Assembly: GCA_964528155.1 (NCBI GenBank)
Contig: CAZGRL010000055.1
Location: 1 to 24,327, forward strand
DNA length: 24,327 nt
Direction of reading: 5' to 3'
Source of the DNA: G001797105 sp964528155
Lineage (GTDB): Bacteria > Chloroflexota > Anaerolineae > Anaerolineales > E44-bin32
The notes under the pieces were generated by a model. It had not been told where the DNA came from. It ran no database searches and saw only the letters and a program-made list of their open reading frames with translations. This document shows, one piece after another, positions 8,525 through 16,942 of the stretch; position 1 is the stretch's first letter, and each line of letters opens with the position of its first letter. The translations under genes and the position numbers were made by a program.

Positions 8525-10075
8525 TCAGGTCGAACCTGGCAGAGCGGGAAGCGAGCCTTCGCCCGGCCGGACAAAATGGTAGACCTGCATCTCTCCGAAC
8601 GACTCTACCCTATCGATCGAGTATCGGGCACCCAGCCAGGCCAAGGTCGGATGTTGGGCCGCTCCGCCGGAGATGTAATCCTGGACCTCGCCAGGGAAGA
8701 TGATGAACCACACACCCTGGGCATCCCCGACGGCACTTTGCACATCTTCGGCAACCTGGATCCCGAGCATCTCCTGTGTCGCCGGAGCCAGAGTGCTCGG
8801 CCCGCTCTGAGGTGGGTCGGCCAAGAACGACTGAGCCAGCGTTTGATCGTAGTACGTCGCCGGTATTGCAGAGATCTTGTTGCTGTGCAGGATCACTTCT
8901 CCGGGACGGACATGGGCAGCCAGGTATCCGTCGAGCTCCTGATATGGCGCGTATGGAAATCCCCGGTAGGAAAAGAAACCATAAAGACCAATGATGAACG
9001 ACACGCTCAGGGCTGCGTATCCGAGGTAGACCAGCCCCGGTACGAGTGCTTTGCGATCCAAGGCCCAGACGATCCAGGTCAAGAAGGCCGCGCCCGCCGC
9101 CAGCATCGCCCGGTCGAGGTAAGCCGGCTGGGCCAATGAGACCAAGAACATCAGGCCGACCGGTGCCGCGCTGAGATAGACAATCCATACCGCCCGTCTG
9201 GTGAGAACCGGATTCGTTGCCCACGTGCGAACGGTTGTGACGATCGCCAAGACCATGAGGAATACCGCGGATAATACGGCCACCGAAAGCGCCCATGGCG
9301 GGATTGGGAATCCAACGAGGAAAACCAACAAAGTCCGAACGAGATCGGCAATTTCAGGCCGGGGGATCCCGTAGCCTTGCTGGACACTCGCCAGCCGAGA
9401 AGGCAGGTGCAGCAACCAGGGGACGTACAGGACGAGAGCAAGCACCCCGGCCTCAATCGTATGCAGCACCTGCTTCCACCGCCTCAGGATCACAGCCGTC
9501 GCGCCCAGCGGAATCAAATAGACCGCTGCCAGGTTGTGCGTGTACTCTGCGGCTGCAGCGAGAATGGCGAACATCAGCCAGTGGACCCACCGGCCGCGAT
9601 GGACGGCGTGCCAGTAGACAAGCGTCGCACTCAAAAGCAATAATGCCAGAAGGGCATACATGCGCGCTTCCTGGGAGTAGTGAACCTGGAATGGCGAGAG
9701 GGTCAGCGCCCAACCCGTCAACGTGGCGACGCGATCGGCGAAGAGCTGCTGGGCGAGGAGGTAGCCCACCACGACCACCCCCAGCCCAACCAGCACCGAG
9801 AATAGTCTTACCGAAGCCGGTTCGGTCCCGACAACCTGTTCCCAGATCCATAGGAGCGTACGGTAGAGGATCGGGTGCACGTCAGTAGCGACACCGTTCT
9901 CCGCCGTCAGCGTCCCATAAAGCATGGATGCCAGCCCTTTTTCCGACTGCATCACGGTCAATGCCTCGTCGTACCACATCGGTCGGCCACCGAGATCAAG
10001 GAGCCTGACCAGGGAGGCGACGCCAAGGATGGGCAGGATGGACGGGACTGATCGACCATGACTTCGAGCATTCAT
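8525..10075 (-). CDS. GT39/PMT-like membrane glycosyltransferase, 'WYDE' type (copy 2)
   Basis: A protein of 516 residues from ATG 10075, chosen because AAGGTGA sits eight to nine bases upstream. A GTG at 10087 would add four residues. GRPMWYDEA places D36/E37 after helix 1, and TDVHP is at 64-68. LSPFQVHYSQEARMYAL, EYTHNLAAVY and a C-terminal block with HSNKISAIPATYY, SAVGDAQGVWFIIFP and YHFVRP match 858-2441 along the whole length. These two genes are therefore paralogs from a local duplication. It is preceded by the remnant at 10160-10510, the counterpart of the intact large gene at 2697-4949. Expected role: transfer of a sugar from a polyprenyl phosphate carrier outside the membrane; substrate unknown. 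Confidence 0.88.
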   Translation of the reverse strand: MNARSHGRSVPSILPILGVASLVRLLDLGGRPMWYDEALTVMQSEKGLASMLYGTLTAENGVATDVHPILYRTLLWIWEQVVGTEPASVRLFSVLVGLGVVVVGYLLAQQLFADRVATLTGWALTLSPFQVHYSQEARMYALLALLLLSATLVYWHAVHRGRWVHWLMFAILAAAAEYTHNLAAVYLIPLGATAVILRRWKQVLHTIEAGVLALVLYVPWLLHLPSRLASVQQGYGIPRPEIADLVRTLLVFLVGFPIPPWALSVAVLSAVFLMVLAIVTTVRTWATNPVLTRRAVWIVYLSAAPVGLMFLVSLAQPAYLDRAMLAAGAAFLTWIVWALDRKALVPGLVYLGYAALSVSFIIGLYGFFSYRGFPYAPYQELDGYLAAHVRPGEVILHSNKISAIPATYYDQTLAQSFLADPPQSGPSTLAPATQEMLGIQVAEDVQSAVGDAQGVWFIIFPGEVQDYISGGAAQHPTLAWLGARYSIDRVESFGEMQVYHFVRPGEGSLPALPGST

Positions 10076-10159
10076 GGGGACATTCACCTTGCCGATCCGG
10101 GGTCTCGAGAGACGCAGAGCCGCCCGACTGCCATTCGCTTGGGGCCGACATCGCTCAGC

Positions 10160-10510
10160 TCAGCGCAACCAGTACGGCACATATGTATCTCCCCAGTCTT
10201 CTACCTGTTCGAGATTCTGTTCGACAATTCTGTCGAGTTCGCTCCAGTTGTCGGCGCGATCGGGGCCAACTCTTGCATCACGGATGACTTGGACCCCGTC
10301 CTCGCAGTAGAGAACATGCGCGCCCCCGGCGAGCAGCACGCGGCCGCGATCTCGGACGCGTTCAAGCCCGATCGGCCCAAGCACCACCAATGATCGGTGA
10401 TGACGTCTGGCTCGCACACGATCTTACTCAAGCATGCCTGGCTTCGCGGCTCCCACAAGAAAGCCGTCGGGCAGAAGATTGATCCTGTCCAAGGCCCTGT
10501 CTGTACGCCC
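10160..10510 (-). pseudogene. Remnant (3' end) of a large GT-C gene homologous to 2697-4949
   Basis: Two frames together reproduce the C-terminal domain of the intact gene at 2697-4949. Reading leftward from about 10510, one frame gives ALDRINLLPDG (compare SLAMDEVSQLPEG). A second frame starts near 10458 with LWEPRSQACLSKIVCEPD and then DHWWCLGRSGL (compare LWEPRAYWCSGAAQCEPD and RWWHLRRLGF). After a shift near 10330-10345 a third segment gives AHVLYCEDGVQVIRDAR, WSELDRIVEQ and DWGDTYVPYWLR, ending at a TGA in the homologous place (compare DWDGVYVLYKLP). At least two frame changes are needed, and the first roughly 630 residues are absent. It lies exactly where the middle gene of the unit should be, between the GT87-like and WYDE paralogs. 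Nearly all of the 449-base gap between them is explained by it. Confidence 0.72.
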
Positions 10511-10536
10511 GGGCTTTGTAGCGCACAGCAGGGGGC

Positions 10537-11754
10537 TCAAAGAGGCCAATGGGTCGATCGGCTCGCCCACCACCGGATCCACCACAGCTCAATCAGGATC
10601 AAAGCGGGAGCAGGAAGAAACAGGAGCAGGCTCTCCTGGTTCCCGACGGTCGTCCGGAAGAACAGCCACCACAGGCCGCCAGCAAGTACGAAAAGGTGGA
10701 GGCCGACCCACCACCCGGCTCGCCGTCCCCAGCGTTCCAACCATACGGTGAGGGGCAGGATGAGTGCCGGCAGGAGGATCACGAAGACCGCGGTCGTTGT
10801 CTTGTAGGTCAGGAGAGTTGTGGAAGCCAGAGTGAGAGCTGACGTCCACAAGAACCAACGATCTTCTTCTTTCATCACGGCTGACCATTCCCACCCGATG
10901 TAGATCAAACAGAGGATGACCAACCCCGCTATCGCCCATTGGGGAATACCGGGGATGAGATCGAAGAACGTCAACAAGATAGGCCTCGCGTCTGTGGTTC
11001 GTAACACTCCCAATAGCTGGCCGATCCATTCCAGAGGCCAGATCGGCATCACCACGAGCGACAGGCCGTAGAGAACCACAACCGAACCACAAGTCCATAG
11101 GACGAGTGCCCATCGTCGACCGGATAAACCCCATGCGAACGCGAACATAATGAAGAGAAAGGAGAGTTGTGGCATGACGCTCGACAGACCCAGGAGCACT
11201 CCGGCTACGGCATCGAGCTTCCGGTGGATGGCCAGCAGGGCTCCTGTCAGAAGGAAGACCTCCACCCCGGCGAAGTTGCCTGAGATCACTACTTGCGCGC
11301 CGTGATACCACATCACCGAGAAGACCAGGAACATTCCGGTGAGCCATGGGCTACCACGCCAGTGGACAAGCCGGAGGCCGAGTACAGCGCTCCCCAACAA
11401 GCAAACCTCAACGAGTGTCATCCATGCCGTTCGCGCCAACGGAAACGGGATGGCGGCAAAGGGCGCGTAGAACATCATCGCCGGCAAAGGCAGGAGGAAC
11501 AAGGCCGGTCTGCGGAGCACGTCGGCCGGGGAAGCGCGGCCGAAGATCAATTGTTGCGAAGCCTCGGCTACTCGAGGATCGTAGGGGCTGGTACGTTGGT
11601 GGAGCCAAAGGTCGCCGGCTGTCCACCCGATGGCGAAGTCATCACCAGCCTCCAGTTCGGAAGTGATGAGGCGATTCACGTACCCAAGGGCGATGATCAA
11701 CACCACCAAGAGCGCCGATTGGAGTGCAGTCAAGCCCCTGTGCGATCGCCGCAA
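10537..11754 (-). CDS. GT87/DUF2029-like membrane glycosyltransferase (copy 2)
   Basis: A protein of 405 residues starting at TTG 11754. The rare start is supported by a strong GAGGAGG seven bases upstream and by the correct position of helix 1 (about 12-29). The following loop holds D38, D39 and F40, then GDLWLHQRTSPYDPR, matching the GT87/DUF2029 pattern of an acidic loop-1 residue and a (D/S)PYD motif. SGNFAGVEVFLL and LLGLSSVMPQLSFLF correspond to GQLAIPAFALL and LGLSLIKPQISFLL in 5056-6300, so the two are paralogs. About ten helices in all. It heads the leftward unit 11754-6869. No promoter was recognised directly upstream; the preceding stretch contains a decayed coding fragment. Confidence 0.85.
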   Translation of the reverse strand: MRRSHRGLTALQSALLVVLIIALGYVNRLITSELEAGDDFAIGWTAGDLWLHQRTSPYDPRVAEASQQLIFGRASPADVLRRPALFLLPLPAMMFYAPFAAIPFPLARTAWMTLVEVCLLGSAVLGLRLVHWRGSPWLTGMFLVFSVMWYHGAQVVISGNFAGVEVFLLTGALLAIHRKLDAVAGVLLGLSSVMPQLSFLFIMFAFAWGLSGRRWALVLWTCGSVVVLYGLSLVVMPIWPLEWIGQLLGVLRTTDARPILLTFFDLIPGIPQWAIAGLVILCLIYIGWEWSAVMKEEDRWFLWTSALTLASTTLLTYKTTTAVFVILLPALILPLTVWLERWGRRAGWWVGLHLFVLAGGLWWLFFRTTVGNQESLLLFLPAPALILIELWWIRWWASRSTHWPL

Positions 11755-11891
11755 CGCTCAACCTCCTCGATTCTTCGCACTCTCATGCATGAGCGCGGCA
11801 TCGAACTCCCGGACTGGTGCGGAGCAAGGACGACCTCGGCTTCTCCCTCTACTCTTCTCAGTGAGGGCGATTGTCCCTGCCATCCGCCGAG

Positions 11892-12199
11892 TCAATCGGA
11901 GAGATTCTCGTGCGCTTTGGACTCCCCCAGCGACAGTGCGAGGAGCCAAGTCTCGACTCCGTCCTGAATCGCCCTGACGTCGAGCATATACACCGCCGCC
12001 AAATTGTCCCAGACAGAATCGACTGCGACGTCGTCGCCTGCAGACATATGTCGTAGGCGAATCTGCCGGCTGGAATATCACCTCGAAAGTCGGCCGTTTG
12101 GCCTCCGCCGGCCGCGACCATTTGCACGAGCTTGGCAACATTCGCAGTCACAAGCCAGCCAAGAGCGGGCGAAGCAACGGCGAGTTCGCCGGGATGCAT
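11892..12199 (-). pseudogene. Probable frameshifted remnant or small orphan coding segment
   Basis: The 542-base gap between 10537-11754 and 12297-13769 holds a segment that reads like protein but is broken. From ATG 12199 one frame gives MHPGELAVASPALGW and VAAGGGQTADFRGDIPAG. Near 12065-12075 the sense appears to move to another frame, which gives QIRLRHMSAGDDVAVDSVWD and then NLAAVYMLDVRAIQDGVE, ending with a TGA at 11894. The second part alone could be a 51-residue gene from ATG 12047, but it has no ribosome binding site. I do not recognise the family. Frame change, shortness and position among remnants favour a decayed gene. The rest of the gap (11755-11891 and 12200-12296) shows nothing else. 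Confidence 0.35.
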
Positions 12200-12296
12200 A
12201 CTCTGGCGGACGAACGCGGCGCACCCAACAAACGGGTACCTGGTGGAGGCTGAGGCCTCGGAATCTTCGGTCACGCCCGTCTCTGGCGCGGCAGGT

Positions 12297-13769
12297 TCAT
12301 TTTGCTCCCTCACGGGCGAAGATGACGGCCTGGTCGTCCTGATACAGCCTGGACCAGCCGGCATCCTCTAGCATGTGTGATAGCGGCGCGGAAGGTGCGA
12401 GGAGCGCCAGGCGGATGCCCCACTTCGAGAGCACTGTTTCCCAACCGGGATCCGCCCGCCAAGCCTTGACATACTCTTCGAGTACCTGATCATCGAACAA
12501 GTCCGTGCGGCCGTCGACGAAAGTCGGGTACTCGGGATACAGACTCCACAGGATGTACCCGCCCCAGTTGTACTCGTTGAACAAGGGCCCGGCGGGCATG
12601 TTCTCCCGGATGTATGCCACGGCATTGATCGGCTCTTGCCTCTCCACTGCAGCCTGGATTTGGGCTGAGGAAAGCGGAGCATAGATCTTGATCGCCGCGC
12701 CCAGGATCACGAGCAAGACAAGAGTCAGATTGATCCATCGCGTGTATCGCTCAGGCAACTCGCTCCTGGGGTTCGATCCCTCAGTCAGCGCATCGATAGC
12801 TGAATCAGCGTGGCGAGAGAGAACCGGCGCCAGCGCGAGACCGAACAGGGCGATATTCCTACCGGCGACAAATCCCATGTACGCCAGTACGGCGAACAAG
12901 AGAAACTCCGTCGGATGCACCCTTCTCCTCGAAGCGATGAATGACAGCACGCACAGACCCAGCATCCACAGGAAGGGCTGCACTTGAAGTTGGTGGAAAT
13001 CAGGGGACTGCCATTCCTGAATGTAGTTCTGTAGGGCCTGTATTGAGGTTGTTTTGAGCGGGTAGGTCAGGAGTGAAGGGCCGTAAGGGTTCAGAGAAAC
13101 CGCCGCACAACACACGATGATCACCAGCAGCCACCTTAGCCAGGATTGTCGATGGTTGCTCCAAATCTCCCAAATGGTCTGGCGACGGAATGCCAGCGGC
13201 AGGATCCCGTCGATCACCTCCCCCGCAGCGTAGAGGCCCACGAGGATCAACCCGATGGCAAACCCACCATGGACATTGGCCCACAGGGCCATGACCGGAG
13301 CTAGAAGCCAGAGGAGTCTGGCTTTTCCGGAACGAGCGCGTTCGAGGATGAGCAAGCACAGCCCGGACAGGGCAAACGAGACGATCTGTGGCCGCGCCGA
13401 CCAGTACACGCCGGTGACGGATGCTGCCAGGAGAAGCACGAAGGCGCGAAGCAGCAGGCGCCCCTTCATCACTTGCCAGACAAGAGCGAAACCGAGCACC
13501 ACCATCGCCGCGGTGAACACATTGAGCCCGGCCAATCCGAAACTGCGGTACGTCCCATACAGGGCGATTTGGGAGAGCCATCCCGGATCGGTCCAGGGCT
13601 GGCCCGCGCGCGTTAGAGAGAACGGATCGCGGACGAGATTCGAGTGGTTCTGGATCATCCACTCGCCTGCGCGCAGGTGCCACCATGTGTCCGGGTCGAT
13701 TGATACGCGGACCGCCATTGCGAACAATGCAACGAAGGTGATGATCGGGACAGCCCTGCGAAAGCTCAC
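12297..13769 (-). CDS. Polytopic membrane protein, GT-C like, with DPDTWWHLRAG loop motif
   Basis: A protein of 490 residues from GTG 13769. GGAGG lies seven bases upstream, inside the last codons of the preceding gene, and only two bases separate that gene's TAG from this start, so translation is probably coupled. Helix 1 (about 7-22) leads into DPDTWWHLRAGEW (D25, D27, W29, W30, H31), then DPFSLTRAGQPWTDPGWL. This pair of motifs marks a family of bacterial, often Chloroflexota, membrane proteins usually left as hypothetical or loosely assigned to the glycosyltransferases. About ten helices follow. The soluble C-terminal part carries FNEYNWGGYILW and FVDGRTDLFDD (about 415-426). Enzymatic activity is inferred from topology and neighbours, not shown. 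Confidence 0.83.
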   Translation of the reverse strand: MSFRRAVPIITFVALFAMAVRVSIDPDTWWHLRAGEWMIQNHSNLVRDPFSLTRAGQPWTDPGWLSQIALYGTYRSFGLAGLNVFTAAMVVLGFALVWQVMKGRLLLRAFVLLLAASVTGVYWSARPQIVSFALSGLCLLILERARSGKARLLWLLAPVMALWANVHGGFAIGLILVGLYAAGEVIDGILPLAFRRQTIWEIWSNHRQSWLRWLLVIIVCCAAVSLNPYGPSLLTYPLKTTSIQALQNYIQEWQSPDFHQLQVQPFLWMLGLCVLSFIASRRRVHPTEFLLFAVLAYMGFVAGRNIALFGLALAPVLSRHADSAIDALTEGSNPRSELPERYTRWINLTLVLLVILGAAIKIYAPLSSAQIQAAVERQEPINAVAYIRENMPAGPLFNEYNWGGYILWSLYPEYPTFVDGRTDLFDDQVLEEYVKAWRADPGWETVLSKWGIRLALLAPSAPLSHMLEDAGWSRLYQDDQAVIFAREGAK

Positions 13770-13771
13770 GC

Positions 13772-15337
13772 CTATTCCTCCACGACGTCTGTGAAATCCG
13801 GAGGCGGCACACGTTTCGACAAGTCGTAATACACGTGATAGTCGCCGATCTCTGCCTCCGCGTATTCGACGCGCATACGAGAGAAATAGGCCTCGAGTGC
13901 AGCGTCCAGCGCGATCGGCCCGGTCGTGATGTAGGCTACCTCATCGGCCGCGGCGACCTGGCTGTCGTACGGCGCGTAGCGATCGTCGCGTGGCGTGTAG
14001 CGCAAATCGGGATGATATGGAAGTCGGGGTACGAAAATCTGAGCCTCGGAAGATAGAAACGCCAGCGGATAGGCCACCCAGTAATTCGTGTAGCCGCGCA
14101 CCTCCCCCTGACGAGATAGGAAGTCGATGAGGGCCTGATCATAGGAATGATCAACGATCGTATTGGGATTGAACTGGGTTGTCAAACCCGGAGGGTTCCG
14201 GCGGGCCGAATCGATCGTTCCCCACAGATTGAAAGCCAACACCACGGCGAGCAGTGCCCAGGCCGGCACGGCGCCGAGCCGTTGCCTCAGACCGTCGAGC
14301 ATGCCAGCCCCAAAGATGGCCAGCGGCACCGCCAGCGGGGTGAAGTAGCGCCCAGAAGGATCGGCGCCGAAGGGTGTCAGAATGAACCCCGCGAGAAGGC
14401 TCACGCATACACCCACAAGCAGGACCATCCCGGGCCGGCCCATGCCCTCGCTGCGCCATCCCCGCAACACGAAGTAGATGGCCGCAAGCCAGAAGGCGAC
14501 AACGATGGGGATCAACACAGGGGCAAGCCAGCGCACCTCCCAGGGAGGGCGCAGCCCGAAAATGACCGTCGTGCCGAACAAGGCCAAGTTGAATGTGTGA
14601 CTTCCAATCGAAGCGAGGAAGCCGACAGGAGAAGCTCCGGCGATCGCCGACCCGCCCAACTCGGAAAGCAACGGTCCGATGCCGCGACGGATGGCATAAG
14701 CGATCCAGGGCGAGGCGCCGAGGACGGCCCCCGCTCCCATCAGGGCGATCTTCGTCCCAAGATCCTCCCTGCCCCGATCCTCTCTACGCCGGAGTGAGTG
14801 CAACCCAATCACAAGCCCGCTGGGCAGTACGTAGATGAGTGTCAGGCCGAAAGCCCACAGACCGAGGCCTGAGAGGAATCCCCACGCCAGGTACATCGGC
14901 CTATGATCGGGTCGGTCGACAATTGCCAGGGCGACCAGCAACAACAGGTTCCCGATGAGGAAAGCCTCCCCGTATCCTCCAAGTGAGATTGTGCTGTACA
15001 GGGTCACATTCACAGTGGGGATCGCCATCAGCAGCCCGGCGATGATTGCTGGCCTCGGCCCGAGAATCCGCATGCACAGGCCGACGGTGGTGAGCACGGT
15101 CCCGGTGTAGAGGACGAGCTGGACCAGCCGGATAGCCACCACCCGCGGACCGAGCAGGGCGAATGCGCCGGCCACGAGCGAAGCATCCAGGCTTCCCATG
15201 TATGCCTGGCCGTAGAAGAACGTCGGCCACATGCCTTGCAGGATGTGTCTGGCCATCAGGCCGACGACGGCCTCATCCGCGTTGAAAGGGAATGCGCCGG
15301 CCAGAAGCAGGCCTGCCTTCAGGCCGGCTGCAGTCAT
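13772..15337 (-). CDS. GT39-like membrane protein, 'FNADEA' type
   Basis: A protein of 521 residues from ATG 15337, with GGAG five bases upstream. The frame continues to 15745, but that part is antisense to the divergent gene at 15416 and reads as hydrophilic nonsense. A TTG at 15439 with AGGA upstream would add 34 residues, complete helix 1 and overlap the divergent gene, so the start is not settled. FPFNADEAVVGL gives D21/E22 as the loop-1 acids, followed by FFYGQAYMGSLDA (40-52), a signature of a common GT39-like subfamily. About ten helices lead to a soluble C-terminal domain with GYTNYWVAYPLAFL and a terminal DYHVYYDLSKRVPPP. It is first in a leftward pair with 12297-13769. Confidence 0.84.
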   Translation of the reverse strand: MTAAGLKAGLLLAGAFPFNADEAVVGLMARHILQGMWPTFFYGQAYMGSLDASLVAGAFALLGPRVVAIRLVQLVLYTGTVLTTVGLCMRILGPRPAIIAGLLMAIPTVNVTLYSTISLGGYGEAFLIGNLLLLVALAIVDRPDHRPMYLAWGFLSGLGLWAFGLTLIYVLPSGLVIGLHSLRRREDRGREDLGTKIALMGAGAVLGASPWIAYAIRRGIGPLLSELGGSAIAGASPVGFLASIGSHTFNLALFGTTVIFGLRPPWEVRWLAPVLIPIVVAFWLAAIYFVLRGWRSEGMGRPGMVLLVGVCVSLLAGFILTPFGADPSGRYFTPLAVPLAIFGAGMLDGLRQRLGAVPAWALLAVVLAFNLWGTIDSARRNPPGLTTQFNPNTIVDHSYDQALIDFLSRQGEVRGYTNYWVAYPLAFLSSEAQIFVPRLPYHPDLRYTPRDDRYAPYDSQVAAADEVAYITTGPIALDAALEAYFSRMRVEYAEAEIGDYHVYYDLSKRVPPPDFTDVVEE

Positions 15338-15380
15338 GAAGACTCCGGCCAGAGCCGGCAGGAAGAAGCGTGGCGCCGAC

Positions 15381-15409
15381 TTTCCGTCGGCCTCCCCGCT
15401 CTGTATAAT
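15381..15409 (+). promoter_or_regulatory. Promoter with perfect TATAAT placed for leaderless transcription
   Basis: TATAAT at 15404-15409 is a perfect -10 element. The conventional start point seven bases further on, 15416, is the G of the GTG start of the following gene, so the transcript would have no leader. The -35 position at 17-base spacing (TTTCCG, 15381-15386) is a poor match. The element lies in the 78-base divergent spacer and is the only good -10 seen there. Confidence 0.55.
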
Positions 15410-15415
15410 CCGCTT

Positions 15416-16942
15416 GTGCGCTGGCGAAGGTGGGTTCAACCCGCGTTCCTGATCTCCCTGGTGGCCATCGCGGCGCGCCTTGTCCCCGGGCCGCGAGTGA
15501 TCGACGACGCCTACATCACCTTCCGCTATGCGCGCAACCTTCTCGCTGGCAACGGCCTCGTCTTCAACCCAGGCGAGGCCGTCTTCGGAACAACGACCCC
15601 CCTCTACAGTCTCCTCATGGCCGCCGTTGGCGCGTTGAGCGGTGGGCCGGGCGCTCCCTTCCCAACGATCGCGCTCTTGGGAAACGCGTTGGCTGACGGC
15701 TTGACTTGTGGGCTGCTGATCCTCATCGGCGACACCCTCGCCCATCGGCGAGCGGGGATCGCCGCCGCCCTGGTCTGGGCGATCGCGCCGATGTCTGTGA
15801 CCTTTGCGATCGGAGGCATGGAGACCAGCCTCTTCATCGCCCTGGCCACCGGCACATTTTATCTGTATTTGACCGACCGGCCAGTGGCGGCGTCGCTATG
15901 CGCAGGCTTCAGCCTGATCACCAGGCCTGACGCACTACTCTTCATCCTGCCATTGGCGTTCGAGCTCCTTCGCCGACACTGGGCGGCCAAGCGCACATCG
16001 GTCGGTCGCGGTTCCATGTGGCTCAGAGAACTGGTTGCCTTCGGCCTCCCGGTCAGTGCATGGGGGACCTGCGCGACGGTCCTTTACGGAAACCCCCTCC
16101 CGCACTCGATCGCCGCTAAAGTCCAGGCCTACGAACTCCCTTCTGAAGCGGGCTTGGTTCGGCTGATGCAGCACTACGCCACCCCATTCCTGGGTCACTT
16201 GACGTTTGGCATCCCCTGGATCGGGATTGGTCTGTTCCTGTACCCGGTCCTTTTTGGCCTTGGCGCACTGATGGTCATCCGAGAAAGGCACGACGCGTGG
16301 GCGGTGATGGTCTACCCATGGATTTACTTCGCCGCGTTCGCCATCGCCAATCCGCTGATTTTTCGTTGGTACCTGGTTCCGCCGCTGCCGGTGTACTTCC
16401 TGGGAATCTTCCTAGGAGTCGATCGCCTGACGCGAGATATCAGATTGCGCTTGATGGCGCCCCTGATCATCGCCGGTGCCCTTGTACTCACGTTGCACGG
16501 CTGGGTCCTCAGACCGGACCACGGGCCATCAAGACCCGCGCCGGCCATGGCCTACATTCAACTCGAGACGCTCTACGAACAGGTCGCCCGGGAGTTGCTG
16601 CCGAGGATCGCCCCCGGCGACACGCTGGCCGCGGGCGACATCGGTGCGCTCGGCTATTACACGAACGCACGCATACTCGACACAATTGGTTTGATCTCGC
16701 CGATCTCACTCAACTATTATCCGATCCCGGAAGACGACTATGTGATCAACTACGCCATCCCGGCGCGTCTGATCGACGAACAACGACCGGAATGGCTGGT
16801 TATGCTTGAGGTATACGGACGGAATACATTGCTGAAGGATCCTCAATTCCTCGCAAGCTACCACCTCACCGACGAGATTCCAACCGACATTTATGGAAGC
16901 AAGGCGATGTTGGTCTTCCGGCGCGGCGCTCCCAATGAATAG
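15416..16942 (+). CDS. GT-C membrane glycosyltransferase with DDAYITFRYARNL motif (AftB-like loop)
   Basis: A protein of 508 residues from GTG 15416. The frame is open from 15236, but that portion is antisense to the divergent gene and has no coding character. After helix 1 (about 9-24) comes VIDDAYITFRYARNLLAG with D30/D31, then GLVFNPGEAVFGTTTPLYSL. This signature is shared by bacterial GT-C enzymes such as the actinobacterial arabinofuranosyltransferase AftB and many uncharacterised relatives. About ten helices follow. The extracytoplasmic C-terminal part has GDTLAAGDIGALGYYTNARI and DTIGLISP from about residue 402, a recurrent block in this family. No ribosome binding site can fit between the TATAAT and the GTG, so initiation is probably leaderless. 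Its stop overlaps the start of the next gene. Donor and acceptor are unknown. Confidence 0.88.
   Translation: MRWRRWVQPAFLISLVAIAARLVPGPRVIDDAYITFRYARNLLAGNGLVFNPGEAVFGTTTPLYSLLMAAVGALSGGPGAPFPTIALLGNALADGLTCGLLILIGDTLAHRRAGIAAALVWAIAPMSVTFAIGGMETSLFIALATGTFYLYLTDRPVAASLCAGFSLITRPDALLFILPLAFELLRRHWAAKRTSVGRGSMWLRELVAFGLPVSAWGTCATVLYGNPLPHSIAAKVQAYELPSEAGLVRLMQHYATPFLGHLTFGIPWIGIGLFLYPVLFGLGALMVIRERHDAWAVMVYPWIYFAAFAIANPLIFRWYLVPPLPVYFLGIFLGVDRLTRDIRLRLMAPLIIAGALVLTLHGWVLRPDHGPSRPAPAMAYIQLETLYEQVARELLPRIAPGDTLAAGDIGALGYYTNARILDTIGLISPISLNYYPIPEDDYVINYAIPARLIDEQRPEWLVMLEVYGRNTLLKDPQFLASYHLTDEIPTDIYGSKAMLVFRRGAPNE

Noticed and set aside
12762..12782. GGGTTCGATCCC resembling a tRNA T-arm
   Set aside because: It lies inside the well-supported membrane protein gene 12297-13769, and no acceptor, D or anticodon arms are found around it.
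15432..15446. GGGTTCAACCC resembling a tRNA T-arm
   Set aside because: It is within the first codons of the gene at 15416, with no other tRNA parts.
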